DNA of 64,000 bases from CADEDV01 sp048498035 (GTDB lineage: Bacteria > Bacteroidota > Bacteroidia > Chitinophagales > Chitinophagaceae), in assembly GCA_048498035.1 (NCBI GenBank), contig JBEHYT010000022.1, positions 1-64,000 on the forward strand, written 5' to 3'. How positions within the stretch are numbered: position 1 is the stretch's first letter; the number at the start of each line of letters is the position of its first letter. This document shows, piece after piece, positions 24,873 through 33,909 of the stretch. Position numbers and translations under genes: made by a program. The notes under the pieces were generated by a model, which did not search any database, was not told where the DNA came from, and saw only the letters and a list, made by a program, of their open reading frames with translations.

Positions 24873-26162
24873 TTATTCTTCGGTACCTGAGAATGCGGCT
24901 TTCATTTTTGACCGGTCAAATTCTTTTTCATTATTCGCCAGCCAAACCGTAGCTACTCCATTTCCAATAAAGTTGGTAAGGGCCCGGGCTTCAGACATAA
25001 AACGATCTACGCCTACCAGTAATGTAAGTCCTTCTACAGGTATTACTTTAATACTTGTAAGCGTTGATGCCAGCACTACCAGTCCGCTACCTGTTACCCC
25101 GGCTGCTCCTTTGGAAGTAAGCATTAATATGCCTACAATGGTAAGTATCTGGCCCCAATCGAGGTGTACATGAAATACCTGCGCCAGGAAGATCATGCAC
25201 AGTGAGAGATAGATGGTTGTGCCATCCAGGTTAAAGGAATAGCCGGCGGGAACTACCAATCCTACCACGGATTTGGCGCAGCCCATGCGTTCCAGTTTTT
25301 CCATCAGCGAGGGGAGCGCAGACTCCGAAGAAGAAGTACCTAATACTACGAGAAGTTCTTTCCGGATATACCCGAGAAAATGGAGCAGGTTTATTTTATA
25401 ATATCTAAGGATGAGCAATAACACCACAAAGATAAAAATGCCCATGGTGATATAGGTAGTGAGCATCAGCTTACCCAGCGGTACTAAAGTGCTGATACCA
25501 TATTTGCTGATGGTGTATGCCATACCACCAAAAGCGCCGATAGGTGCAATAAACATCACATATCGCAGTCCTTTGAAGATCTTTTTTGAAGCCACCTGCA
25601 GGTGGGGCACAATTTTGTCTTTCGCAGCGGAATAATTGAGCAGGATGCCCGCAGCTACGGCCGCCAGCAAGAATAGCAGCGTAGGGTTATGCAGGAGAAA
25701 ATCCCATGCAGAACCTTCTTTTGTATTTGTAAACCTGCTTACATCCGCATCCTTTACATGCGATGTGTCTACCCCATGACCAGGTTGAATAACGAAAGCG
25801 GCAATTACTCCGATCAGCAGGGCAGCAGATGTTACGATCTCAAAATAAAGCAATGCTTTACCGCCGATGCGCCCCACCTTTTTAAGACTTCCCATACTTA
25901 CGATACCCAGGGAGATGGTCAAAAATATGATGGGGTTGATAAACAGTTTGACGAGGCAAATGAAAAGACTGGAGCAAAATTCACTCAGCGTGGCGCCAAT
26001 GCTTACCTGTTGCCCCAGTATCAGTTCCTGCCCGGGAAAATGAAGTTGAAAGGGCTTATTCAGTAAAGGATATAACGCCAGTTTTGGGAAATAATGACCA
26101 ATAAGAATACCTGCAGTAATTGCTACCAGGACCCAGAACGTGAGGTTTTTAAAAATTTTCAT
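24873..26162 (-). CDS. Dicarboxylate/amino acid:cation symporter (DAACS)
   Basis: A 429-residue secondary transporter of the glutamate/C4-dicarboxylate symporter family. Eight transmembrane segments and two re-entrant loops are expected. Signature regions are LGTSSSESALPSLMEKLERMG (HP1 serine-rich tip), VPAGYSFNLDGTTIYLSLCMIFLAQ (TM7, NMDGT-like), LMLTSKGAAGVTGSGLVVLA (HP2) and VDRFMSEARALTNFIGN (TM8, with the substrate-binding Asp/Arg/Asn). It imports glutamate, aspartate or dicarboxylates with Na+ or H+. The precise substrate is not decidable from sequence. Confidence 0.93.
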   Translation of the reverse strand: MKIFKNLTFWVLVAITAGILIGHYFPKLALYPLLNKPFQLHFPGQELILGQQVSIGATLSEFCSSLFICLVKLFINPIIFLTISLGIVSMGSLKKVGRIGGKALLYFEIVTSAALLIGVIAAFVIQPGHGVDTSHVKDADVSRFTNTKEGSAWDFLLHNPTLLFLLAAVAAGILLNYSAAKDKIVPHLQVASKKIFKGLRYVMFIAPIGAFGGMAYTISKYGISTLVPLGKLMLTTYITMGIFIFVVLLLILRYYKINLLHFLGYIRKELLVVLGTSSSESALPSLMEKLERMGCAKSVVGLVVPAGYSFNLDGTTIYLSLCMIFLAQVFHVHLDWGQILTIVGILMLTSKGAAGVTGSGLVVLASTLTSIKVIPVEGLTLLVGVDRFMSEARALTNFIGNGVATVWLANNEKEFDRSKMKAAFSGTEE

Positions 26163-26221
26163 GCCTGTTGCTGCTATTTTTCCGGCTGAAAGTAAAACAA
26201 TTCGCTGCTAAAAATGGAATA

Positions 26222-26259
26222 CAACGAAAAACGGCAAAAACAGTATTGCTTTTGCCGTT
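26222..26259 (-). terminator. Intrinsic terminator after the porP/sprF gene
   Basis: A 10-bp stem (26230-26239 with 26250-26259, AACGGCAAAA/TTTTGCCGTT) is followed on the minus strand by a T-rich tract. It lies 30 bases past the stop of the PorP/SprF gene. Confidence 0.8.
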
Positions 26260-26288
26260 CAGAAAGGATAAAAAAGTATAAAAGACGA

Positions 26289-27302
26289 TCAGAATTTTGG
26301 ACAGTTCAGTTTTTTCATATTGGGATCAACATACTTCTTGATATAGATCAGTGAAATCTCAACGCCGCCGCGCGAATTGGAAGCTGCCTTTAATGAGGAT
26401 GTATTTACATCATAAGAAGCGCCGAAATGCCATTCTCCAAATTCAAGTCCGAGATAGGGAATCAATGCATCACCCAATCGATACCATGTACCTGCGTACA
26501 CCGTGGTAGGATTGCTTTCGTCCGTATTGACCGTCATGGCATACGCCCCGCCGATCATTGTATTATGGGCATTGGCCTGCATACTGTGATTGGCGGCCAG
26601 GTGTATCGCATTATAGGAGCCCAGGGGCAACATGGCGCCGGCCTGGAGCGTAGTACGGGCATTCAATAAAAAGTTTCCTTTTTGAAAACTTTCCTTTGGG
26701 CGGTTGATATGGTACATGGAAGCACCGAGATAGAAGTTGTTATAACCGTTAGTACTTCCGTTATAAAGCACGCCGGCATTCAGATCAAAATAATGCAAAT
26801 TGACCTGGTCCGAATTGAAACTTTCAGATGTTACTCCGGTAAATCCGAACGGGGTGAGCTGGTCTTCAAACGTTACTTTGTTCAGGTTCAGTGAACGGTT
26901 CATGTATGTGGCCTGGAATCCGGCACCCAGTTGATGATACCCGTCTTCATCAAGACCCTTGTGATACGCCATCGAAACAGAGTAGTAAGAACTGTTCAAT
27001 GCGCCATTCCCTGCTTTGTCACTATAACCCATAATCCCAACGCCAAACTGGTCATTTTCCGGGATACGGTTTTTGAGGATGCCCATGTCCAGCGATGCAG
27101 TCATGGTGGTGTAGGCATTGTTAATCGAAGGCCACTGGTTCCTGTAATTGGCGGAAAAACGAAAAACCCCGTCAAATTTGCCGGTCAGTGCCGGGTTCAA
27201 CGTCATGGGAGAGGCGAAAAATTGGGAAAAATTGGGATCCTGAGCATGAGATGCACTCAACAGCGCCACACATACAACAAGGGTTGACAATAATCTTTTC
27301 AT
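26289..27302 (-). CDS. PorP/SprF-family T9SS outer membrane protein
   Basis: A 337-residue predicted beta-barrel with signal peptide MKRLLSTLVVCVALLSASHA and the family N-terminus QDPNFSQFFASPMTLNPALTGKFDG. Repeated beta-strand blocks follow, and it ends with YIKKYVDPNMKKLNCPKF. PorP is the outer-membrane anchor of PorE/T9SS, and SprF paralogues help secrete SprB-type adhesins. Bacteroidota genomes usually carry many copies, each often beside a large adhesin. None is adjacent here, so it may be a stand-alone paralogue or the core PorP; I cannot tell which. Confidence 0.9.
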   Translation of the reverse strand: MKRLLSTLVVCVALLSASHAQDPNFSQFFASPMTLNPALTGKFDGVFRFSANYRNQWPSINNAYTTMTASLDMGILKNRIPENDQFGVGIMGYSDKAGNGALNSSYYSVSMAYHKGLDEDGYHQLGAGFQATYMNRSLNLNKVTFEDQLTPFGFTGVTSESFNSDQVNLHYFDLNAGVLYNGSTNGYNNFYLGASMYHINRPKESFQKGNFLLNARTTLQAGAMLPLGSYNAIHLAANHSMQANAHNTMIGGAYAMTVNTDESNPTTVYAGTWYRLGDALIPYLGLEFGEWHFGASYDVNTSSLKAASNSRGGVEISLIYIKKYVDPNMKKLNCPKF

Positions 27303-27498
27303 CTCAGCAATTTAGTTTTTTCAATGGTCAGGCAGGCTCTGGTCAGATGGGATGTCTTTTCTATCTGCTATAAACGGTTGCTTTGATGCAAAAATTGTCT
27401 CAGCCCCTCTTCCACAGCTATTCCCGGTTCCCTGGGGATTACGGGAACTGGAAAAATACGACAAAATCGACACCCGGGAAAGGAAAATTTGCCCCCAG

Positions 27499-28149
27499 CT
27501 ACATCTGAACTTTGGTACCAAAAGCGAGGTCTCCGGCGTCACCCAGTCCGGGAACAATGTAACCTTTGGCCGTTAGCTCATCATCAATATCCCCGCACCA
27601 AACCGTAACAGAGGGTTCTTCGCGCAGCACATATTCAATACCAACGGTGCAGGCAATGGCGGCCACGATGTGGATTTCCCGGGGATGACCTTCTGCTTTC
27701 AGAAAATGAATGGTTTTAACCAGCGAGGAGCCTGTTGCCAGCATTGGATCTGAAATAATTACGACCCTTTTTTCCATATCCGGACAGGATATATAATCCA
27801 GGCTGATCTCAAAACTACCATCTTTATTATGCTTGCGGTACGCGGAAATAAAGGCATTGTCGGCTTTGTCGAAATAGTTCAGCAGTCCCTGGTGAAGTGG
27901 AAGTCCTGCCCGCAGGATGGTTGCCAGCACCGGCTGTTCTTTTAACAATTTGCAGGTGGCGGTGCCCAGTGGGGTCTGGATCTCTTTTTCTTCATAATCC
28001 AGTTTTTTGCTGATCTCAAGGGCAATGGCTTCGCCGATGCGCTCCAGGTTCCGGCGAAAACGCATCCGGTCCTGCTGAACGTCCACATTGCGAAGTTCGC
28101 TAACCCAATTACTGACAAGGGAATGTTCCTGGCTGAGGTTGATAACCAT
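27499..28149 (-). CDS. upp: Uracil phosphoribosyltransferase
   Basis: Upp makes UMP from uracil and PRPP in pyrimidine salvage. The PRPP site VVIISDPMLATGSSLVKTI, ILRAGLPLHQGLLNYF, and the uracil-binding C-terminal region YIVPGLGDAGDLAFGT are all clear. I start at the ATG at 28149 (216 residues), matching the family's length and its start MVINLSQEHSLVSNWVSELRN-like block. An in-frame GTG at 28233 would add 28 residues and run through the promoter region. Confidence 0.94.
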   Translation of the reverse strand: MVINLSQEHSLVSNWVSELRNVDVQQDRMRFRRNLERIGEAIALEISKKLDYEEKEIQTPLGTATCKLLKEQPVLATILRAGLPLHQGLLNYFDKADNAFISAYRKHNKDGSFEISLDYISCPDMEKRVVIISDPMLATGSSLVKTIHFLKAEGHPREIHIVAAIACTVGIEYVLREEPSVTVWCGDIDDELTAKGYIVPGLGDAGDLAFGTKVQM

Positions 28150-28206
28150 TTGAAAATTTTGAAAATGATAGCCGTCCGGGATCGGTTCCGAAACTGTACT
28201 TTTGGG

Positions 28207-28226
28207 CAAATCTATAGATAAATTTG
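28207..28226. promoter_or_regulatory. Divergent -7 boxes for upp and anmK
   Basis: CAAATCTA at 28207-28214 reads TAGATTTG on the minus strand, toward upp. TAAATTTG at 28219-28226 reads on the plus strand, toward anmK. Both match TAnnTTTG and lie four bases apart, so the two transcripts probably compete. -33 boxes at standard spacing are not clear for either. Confidence 0.5.
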
Positions 28227-28260
28227 CTCCCACCCCACAGGAGCCAAAATCTGCAATTGA

Positions 28261-29343
28261 ATGATCTACCGCGTTATCGGATTAATGAGTGGCAGCTCGC
28301 TGGACGGGCTGGATATAGCCTTTGTGGAATTACATGAGAATGGCGGCAACTGGACCTATAAACTTGTGGCTGCGGATTGTTTTCCATACTCACCGGAATG
28401 GATTGAAAAATTAAAAACGGCCACGTCGCTGCCTGCGTTAGACTACCAGTTGCTACATACAGCCTATGGTCATTATCTGGGCACCCAGATCAATGCGTTT
28501 ATTAATAAACACAGCCTGCATTACCAGGTGGCATTGATCGCTTCGCACGGCCATACCACTTTTCACATGCCTGAACGAATGATGACGGCGCAACTGGGCG
28601 ATGGGGCTGCCATTGCAGCCGAAACGCAGTTACCCGTGGTAACCGATTTGCGTAATATGGATATTGCTTTCGGCGGCCAGGGCGCACCAATTGTTCCTAT
28701 TGGTGAAAAATTATTGCTCGGAGACTATCAATATTTCTTAAACCTGGGAGGTATTGCCAATATTTCTTTTAACAAGCCTTCCTACCAGGCTTTTGATATT
28801 TGCCCGGCCAACCGCGTGCTGAATATGCTGGCGCAACTGGAAGGGATGGAATACGACAGGGGCGGCGCACGTGCTGCTACGGGTGCGGTGGATGAAGTTT
28901 TGCTGAAGCGATTAAATGCACTTGATTTTTATGCGCAACCTCATCCAAAATCGCTCGCCAATAATTGGGGGACCGATGTGGTTTTTCCGATTGTGATGGA
29001 AGCAGGCCTGGCTGTACCAGATGCGCTGGCCACTTACTGTACACATATTGCCAAACAGGTAGCTGCCGCACTTTACGGCGGCGGACCGGTTCCGGAAAAT
29101 GCCCGCATGCTGGTTACAGGTGGCGGTGCTTTTAACGATTTCCTGGTTGAATTGCTACAGGCACAACTTTCCAACGTTGAGGTAGTGGTGCCGGATGCAC
29201 AGGTGGTAAATTATAAAGAGGCGCTGATCATGGCGCTTATCGGCGTGTTGCGCTGGCGCGAAGAATACAATGTACTGGCATCCGTTACAGGTGCATCCCG
29301 CAGTAGTATCGGAGGTGCATTGTGGTTGGGAACAGAAGCCTGA
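28261..29343 (+). CDS. anmK: Anhydro-N-acetylmuramic acid kinase
   Basis: AnmK phosphorylates and opens 1,6-anhydroMurNAc to MurNAc 6-phosphate in peptidoglycan recycling. It has 360 residues with the ATP-binding start VIGLMSGSSLDGLDIAFVEL, SHGHTTFHMPE, QLGDGAAIAAET, VVTDLRNMDIAFGGQGAPIVP, LNLGGIANIS and CPANRVLN. The C-terminal LVTGGGAFNDFLVELL nucleotide motif is also present. It is a single gene with its own promoter, divergent from upp. Confidence 0.95.
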   Translation: MIYRVIGLMSGSSLDGLDIAFVELHENGGNWTYKLVAADCFPYSPEWIEKLKTATSLPALDYQLLHTAYGHYLGTQINAFINKHSLHYQVALIASHGHTTFHMPERMMTAQLGDGAAIAAETQLPVVTDLRNMDIAFGGQGAPIVPIGEKLLLGDYQYFLNLGGIANISFNKPSYQAFDICPANRVLNMLAQLEGMEYDRGGARAATGAVDEVLLKRLNALDFYAQPHPKSLANNWGTDVVFPIVMEAGLAVPDALATYCTHIAKQVAAALYGGGPVPENARMLVTGGGAFNDFLVELLQAQLSNVEVVVPDAQVVNYKEALIMALIGVLRWREEYNVLASVTGASRSSIGGALWLGTEA

Positions 29344-29363
29344 TATGCTGTTGCCGGGATGTG

Positions 29364-30101
29364 TTACAACCCCAATACTGAACGCAGTTTCACATAGCCA
29401 TTGCGACTTACAGGCACTTTCATTCCTGAGCGAAGGATGGCCACATGATTGTCTTTTTCATAAGGATCAATCCTTGTTATTTCCTGTATATTGATGATAT
29501 AGGAACGGTGGGAGCGAACGAATTGTTGAGCATCCAACACCTGCTCAAAATGAGCCATCGTTTTATTTTTCAGGAAATAGCCTTCTTTAGTATGCACTTT
29601 TACGTAATCATCAGCCGCTTCCAGGTATAACACATCGTGCACCGGGATGATCTTGATCTTGCTGCCGTTCTTCACTACAATACGATTGTTTTGCGTAGGC
29701 GATTGTGAAGCGGTCTCCAGCAGATCCTGCGTTGTTTTTTCCTTGATCGCATTATTTTTCTCCTGCCATTTTTCGATGGCTTTATCAAACCGTTCCTGGT
29801 TAAAGGGCTTTAGGAGGTAATCCACTGCATGCGCCTCAAAAGCTTTTATAGCGTATTCATCAAAGGCGGTTGCAAAGATGACAGCGGGAGGGTGCTCAAT
29901 CAGTTCCAGCATTTCAAATCCATTGATCTTTGGCATTTGTATATCCAGGAAAATCAGGTCTGGCTGGTGCTGTTGAATGGCTTTTACACCTTCAAAGCCA
30001 TCATTGCATTCTTCCACCACTTCCAGGTCAGGATGACTGCCGAGGTACTCCCGCACCACACTTCGAGCCAGGGGCTCATCATCAATTAAAACTACTTTCA
30101 T
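29364..30101 (-). CDS. LytTR-family response regulator
   Basis: A 245-residue regulator: receiver domain (about 1-120) with acidic pocket IDDEP, phospho-acceptor Asp in LIFLDIQMPKINGFEM (about residue 54) and Lys in YLLKPFNQERF. A LytTR DNA-binding domain follows (about 140-240, NGSKIKIIPVHDVLYLEAADDYVKVH and FVRSHRSYIIN in short form). Its ATG overlaps the kinase stop by four bases, so translation is coupled. It probably controls its own envelope-stress operon. Confidence 0.93.
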   Translation of the reverse strand: MKVVLIDDEPLARSVVREYLGSHPDLEVVEECNDGFEGVKAIQQHQPDLIFLDIQMPKINGFEMLELIEHPPAVIFATAFDEYAIKAFEAHAVDYLLKPFNQERFDKAIEKWQEKNNAIKEKTTQDLLETASQSPTQNNRIVVKNGSKIKIIPVHDVLYLEAADDYVKVHTKEGYFLKNKTMAHFEQVLDAQQFVRSHRSYIINIQEITRIDPYEKDNHVAILRSGMKVPVSRNGYVKLRSVLGL

Positions 30102-31153
30102 GCCGTATCATTTTTTTTCTGGGGTATCCGTACTGTCGTGGTAAAGATAGTGCCGTTTGCCACGGTTGCCAGCAGGTCATTTCTTCCAAATAAAAGATGT
30201 AATCTTCGTTGTACTGATTTAAGTCCGAACCCGGTTCCCTGCCGCGGGGATGATGTTTCCGGGTCAAATGGATTCTGAACGCTGATCACCAGGTGATGAT
30301 CTTCCTTCCTGCTATAAATCCGGATCACGGTTTCGCCAGTGGTGTCATACAATCCAAATTTAATAGCATTCTCAACAATCGGTTGAAGCAGCAGTGCTGG
30401 TAATTTCAGGTCGTGGGTTTCGTCATCGCACACTATTTCCGTAGCCAGCCGGTTACCAAATCTGACCTTTTCAATATCCAGGTAAAGTTGCAGGTATTGT
30501 AATTCTTCCTGCAAACTTACCCATTGCGTTTCTTCTTTTTTTAGCGTGCCGCGAAGAAAATCAGAGAGCTGCTGAACCATCTTTCGCGCTTCCTGCGGTC
30601 TGAGACCAATCAGCGCATTGATGGAATTAAGACTGTTGAACAGGAAATGCGGTTGTAATTGTTGTCGTAATTTAAACAACTCAGCTTCCCGTGCCAGCTT
30701 TTCGGCATCCGTTTTTCGGCGTTCATTTTCTTTTTGCTCAAGCTGGTTATACCAAACAATGCTGATCATGGTTACGCAACCGAGCAGCAGGAATCCAATG
30801 CCAAAGCGGATAGGCATGGAATGTGGCAACAGGCTCCTGTATTCCGGGAAAAAATGCGGGATGGTGATGCCTAGCAACCATTTAATCAGCAGCAGCCAGG
30901 CTAGTGAAAGAATCAACACCAGCGAAAAAATATTTACATACTGTTCGCCACGGGGCAGGTAAAACCGGAGTGTGTTCATCACCAATAAAGATGCCAGGAA
31001 CAACAACGAATAGCTGATGCCGGCATCTGTTGCAGCCACAGACCAGGGAAGGCCAAACGCATGAAGTACCATCATGTGATCCCCGATCAGCACCATCCAG
31101 GCGATGATAAAAATTGTTGCAAAGCGTTTTACAGAAAGTGGTGAATTGGCCAT
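30098..31153 (-). CDS. LytS-type sensor histidine kinase
   Basis: A 351-residue kinase of the His_kinase (PF06580) type. It has four hydrophobic segments in the first 130 residues, then a short linker coiled coil (QLEQKENERRKTDAEKLARE). The phospho-acceptor block LQPHFLFNSLNSINALI follows, then an HATPase domain with PALLLQPIVENAIKFGL (N box) and GTGFGLKSVQRRL (G box). There is no extracellular sensor domain, so it probably senses membrane state through its helices or an accessory protein. The LiaF-like and DUF4288 genes precede it in the same operon. Confidence 0.93.
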   Translation of the reverse strand: MANSPLSVKRFATIFIIAWMVLIGDHMMVLHAFGLPWSVAATDAGISYSLLFLASLLVMNTLRFYLPRGEQYVNIFSLVLILSLAWLLLIKWLLGITIPHFFPEYRSLLPHSMPIRFGIGFLLLGCVTMISIVWYNQLEQKENERRKTDAEKLAREAELFKLRQQLQPHFLFNSLNSINALIGLRPQEARKMVQQLSDFLRGTLKKEETQWVSLQEELQYLQLYLDIEKVRFGNRLATEIVCDDETHDLKLPALLLQPIVENAIKFGLYDTTGETVIRIYSRKEDHHLVISVQNPFDPETSSPRQGTGFGLKSVQRRLHLLFGRNDLLATVANGTIFTTTVRIPQKKNDTA

Positions 31154-31157
31154 TGCG

Positions 31158-31517
31158 TCAGGCTAAATTCAATAATTGATGAACCGGTGAAAAGAAAATA
31201 TTTTCAGCTTTCTGGTGTACGTTGTGCATATACACTTCGGCATTTTCCTGTTCCTCAATCCGCGAATACAATTCCGCGCCGTCAATCAACTCGTGAAGCC
31301 GGTATAATTCACTCACATTTACAAATTTCCATTGAACAAGCTGTTCGCGATCATTGACAAAAACATCTTCTTCCTGCCTGCCCATTGCCTGCGCCTTGCG
31401 GAATGCTTCCTGTTTATCAGGCGCTGTTACCAGTCGCAATTGTTCATCAAACTGTGCGGTATGAACACCGTCTCCACAAACAATGCGGAACACCAATTTT
31501 GCAAGGTACCATTGCAT
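31158..31517 (-). CDS. DUF4288-domain protein
   Basis: A small cytoplasmic protein of 119 residues from the ATG at 31517, which begins MQWYLAKLVFRIVCGDGVH, the usual start of Bacteroidota DUF4288 proteins. A longer frame from 31568 adds 17 residues with no family support. The rest is mixed alpha/beta with FDEQLRLVTAPDKQEAFRKA and WKFVNVSELYRLHEL. Function is unknown. It sits four bases before the kinase gene and 83 bases after the LiaF-like gene. Confidence 0.72.
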   Translation of the reverse strand: MQWYLAKLVFRIVCGDGVHTAQFDEQLRLVTAPDKQEAFRKAQAMGRQEEDVFVNDREQLVQWKFVNVSELYRLHELIDGAELYSRIEEQENAEVYMHNVHQKAENIFFSPVHQLLNLA

Positions 31518-31600
31518 AAAAGCGAGTTGACAGGTTTTAATAATGAAAAGCCATACCTCCTTTTGCACCGGTCCTCGTCACCGGTATGGCTTTTAAATTC

Positions 31601-32401
31601 CTAGAAACTTTTGATATCGATACCGCCGAAAATGACGGTTCCTTTCAGGATCAACACTTTTTCAGAGACTTCGTTCGCAGCTGGCAGCGGGCGTTTGTCC
31701 TCAATACCGCCAAAGATTGTTACAGCCTCTGATTTCACAGACCAGTTGGCGGGGATAATCAGTTTTGCGCCGCCAAATATGTTGGTTACTTCCAGTACGG
31801 CTTTGCTTTTCATATCCGCCTGGGAAAGATTTAATTCAGTACCGCCAAATACATTCACAATATCACCACCCTTAAAATCTTTTGTAAGAATGATTTTTTT
31901 TGCGCTTCCAAAAAATGCAGTGCTGTCTATATAGTCTTCTTCACTGGTGCCATAGGTATCATTAATGCACGTTGAAGCAGCTAGATCCGGGTCCGGAGGA
32001 GTATTTTTTTTTTCACTAAATCTTCGGCGTGGACGCAGTATTAGCACAATGCCGAGAATGATCAGGATCAGCGGCCATATTTGTCGCCGCAATTCACCAT
32101 TTGTGAAATAATCATTTACCAGGAACAAGCTGCCCACCAAAAGCAATCCAAACCAGGCTCCACCACGAAAACGGTGAGATACGCCTATGAAAAGCCCCAG
32201 CACGATCAATAGCATCTGCCAACTGAATATCCAATCCGGGAAAGTAGTAAGATAGCTTTTTGCCAGCGCCGCAGCGCCAATCACCAGCAGGAACAATCCT
32301 GTCCACATGTGATTTTTCTGGTTATGAACATCCGCCCTGCGTTCCCACCTGCTTTGCCATCTCGCACGTCTCTCCTCGCTCCATTTTTCAAAATCTCGCA
32401 T
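31601..32401 (-). CDS. LiaF-like membrane protein (DUF5668 plus LiaF-C type)
   Basis: A 266-residue protein with a basic, Trp/Arg-rich N-terminus (EKWSEERRARWQSRWERR), about four short transmembrane helices (35-130) and a C-terminal beta-solenoid-like domain. That domain repeats FFGSAKKIIL, VFGGTELNLSQ, IFGGAKLIIPANW and IFGGIEDKR, the cell wall-active antibiotics response (LiaF C-terminal) signature. LiaF restrains the LiaRS stress system in Firmicutes. Here it precedes a LytS/LytTR pair, so an analogous sensing partner role is plausible but inferred. Confidence 0.88.
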   Translation of the reverse strand: MRDFEKWSEERRARWQSRWERRADVHNQKNHMWTGLFLLVIGAAALAKSYLTTFPDWIFSWQMLLIVLGLFIGVSHRFRGGAWFGLLLVGSLFLVNDYFTNGELRRQIWPLILIILGIVLILRPRRRFSEKKNTPPDPDLAASTCINDTYGTSEEDYIDSTAFFGSAKKIILTKDFKGGDIVNVFGGTELNLSQADMKSKAVLEVTNIFGGAKLIIPANWSVKSEAVTIFGGIEDKRPLPAANEVSEKVLILKGTVIFGGIDIKSF

Positions 32402-32509
32402 TGTTTCAAATTTTAATCAAAACTATACCTCCCATGCTTATCTGGCAATAGACCGGAGGCAATACCTCAGGAAATCTCGGTAAACGGCGGTAAAGTGGCG
32501 GTTAATACC

Positions 32510-32545
32510 AAAAAAAGAGGCCGGCACCGCCACAGGAGCGGCCCG
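32510..32545 (-). terminator. Intrinsic terminator after the T9SS cargo gene
   Basis: On the minus strand a GC-rich compound hairpin (outer GGCCG/CGGCC, inner CCGC/GCGG) is followed by TC and a run of seven T (32516-32510). It is 30 bases past the stop of the secreted protein gene. Confidence 0.75.
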
Positions 32546-32573
32546 ACCCGGACCTATAGTTGATTATTTTAAT

Positions 32574-33713
32574 TTATTGTTTCAGAAAACTTACCCGTTG
32601 CGTATCCAGCGTTATAAAATACATACCGGGGGGCAACGCACTTACATCTATCGTGGAAGACTGCGCATTCAGCGTGTTTACCGGCACCTGCAACCGCTGC
32701 TGAAAGATATTATAAACCTGCAACGGGCTTTGCAGGATCCCGTGTTTTACCGTAACCAGGTTGGTGGCAGGATTGGGGTAGGCTACCGCCTGCAGTAATC
32801 CGGAGTACCGGATATTTCGCACGGCAGAAAACACCTCTGCGCCGTTATTATTGAGAATGTGCAACCGGTAGGAATAATTTCCTTTTGCAGTTAATATGTC
32901 GTCATAAGTATATCGACCATTGACATTCCCCGAGCGCATGGAAAAGCTGGCGATAGTTTCCCAGCCAGTGCCGCTATTACGTTGCAGGTGGATGATCTCG
33001 CCTTCTTCCTCATCAGCAGTACTCCATTGCAGGTGAGCCCTGCTACCAGCCAGCGAGGCATCAAACGATAATAAATGTGTCGGAAGAACCGGGTTGTAAT
33101 ACACCGTCATTGAGATGTTGTCAACGTTGATGGATGGAAGTAGTGCCGCCACGCCGGCAAATGATGCGGAAAATGAAACACCAAAATTGGAATTGTTCAC
33201 ATCTGCAGGAGTGAGCGTTGTATTCCAGTCGGGAAGATTGCCGCTGCTGCCATATGTAATTGTGACATCGGAGCCGCTCCAGGAGCCACTCTGTTTCATA
33301 TTATTACCGGCAATAACGCCGTTTTTGACGAGGTAAAGACTATTGTCCTCGATCCATGCCAGTACGCCAATTCCGTTGGCATCCCGTTTTACATTTACGG
33401 TAACCCCACAAATGTAGGCGTACGAGGGTATGGAGAATCCGAACCCGGTGACCTGGATTTGATTGGTATTACCACTTAACAATGTGAGGGTGGCTTTGGC
33501 TTTTGCATAAACGCCGTTTGAACTGGTTACGTTTCCCGGGGAGTCAAATGAAATTACACCGGAGGCATCCTGTGCAGCAGAACCTGGGTTGGCGGTTACC
33601 GACAGGCATTGTGCACGGGCAAAGCCGGGACTTAATACGACAGAAATAAATAAAACGGCTGCAAAAATCCGCATAGCTGCGGCACGGGTGGGGGGAGTGG
33701 ATACGGTTTTCAC
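32574..33713 (-). CDS. Secreted protein with T9SS type A sorting domain
   Basis: A 379-residue exported protein of unknown function. The signal peptide is best read from the second Met (MRIFAAVLFISVVLSPGFARA, residue 14). The mature N-half is beta-rich (about 35-210, jelly-roll or lectin-like pattern with ICGVTVNVKRDANG and GSWSGSDVTITYG). A fibronectin-like segment follows (HLLSFDASLAGSRAHLQWST). The last 70 residues form a T9SS sorting domain, YPNPATNLVTVKHG through MYFITLDTQRVSFLKQ. No catalytic motif is visible. It may be a surface-binding or structural protein exported by the PorU/PorV system. Confidence 0.82.
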   Translation of the reverse strand: MKTVSTPPTRAAAMRIFAAVLFISVVLSPGFARAQCLSVTANPGSAAQDASGVISFDSPGNVTSSNGVYAKAKATLTLLSGNTNQIQVTGFGFSIPSYAYICGVTVNVKRDANGIGVLAWIEDNSLYLVKNGVIAGNNMKQSGSWSGSDVTITYGSSGNLPDWNTTLTPADVNNSNFGVSFSASFAGVAALLPSINVDNISMTVYYNPVLPTHLLSFDASLAGSRAHLQWSTADEEEGEIIHLQRNSGTGWETIASFSMRSGNVNGRYTYDDILTAKGNYSYRLHILNNNGAEVFSAVRNIRYSGLLQAVAYPNPATNLVTVKHGILQSPLQVYNIFQQRLQVPVNTLNAQSSTIDVSALPPGMYFITLDTQRVSFLKQ

Positions 33714-33843
33714 GATAATCGGGTTTTACTCAAAGGATGATGCTATCCTAAAATATCCAGCCAATACAGATATTTCCACCCGCATCCGGCTATCCAATGC
33801 CCGTATCAGGTCTTGCTAAAACAATTAAGAGTAAGGCCTTAGA

Positions 33844-33881
33844 AAAAAATAAAGGGTTCATGTAGTTATTGAACCCTTTTT
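33844..33881 (-). terminator. Bidirectional-looking terminator after ade
   Basis: A 10-bp stem (33851-33860 with 33870-33879, AAAGGGTTCA/TGAACCCTTT) is flanked by an A-run upstream and a T-run downstream. It works in the ade direction, 29 bases after the ade stop. Confidence 0.85.
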
Positions 33882-33909
33882 ATTGCTTTATCTGGAAGAA
33901 TAAATAAGA

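Noticed and set aside
24873..26162. The DAACS transporter considered as part of a sulfur or arginine transport system.
   Set aside because: It is a single gene not adjacent to either operon, and family substrates are glutamate, aspartate or dicarboxylates.
27303..27498. An inverted repeat (GTTCCC/GGGAAC, 27427-27448) between the porP/sprF and upp genes, considered as a upp terminator.
   Set aside because: Six-bp stem with a ten-base loop and no T-run on the upp side; too weak to call.
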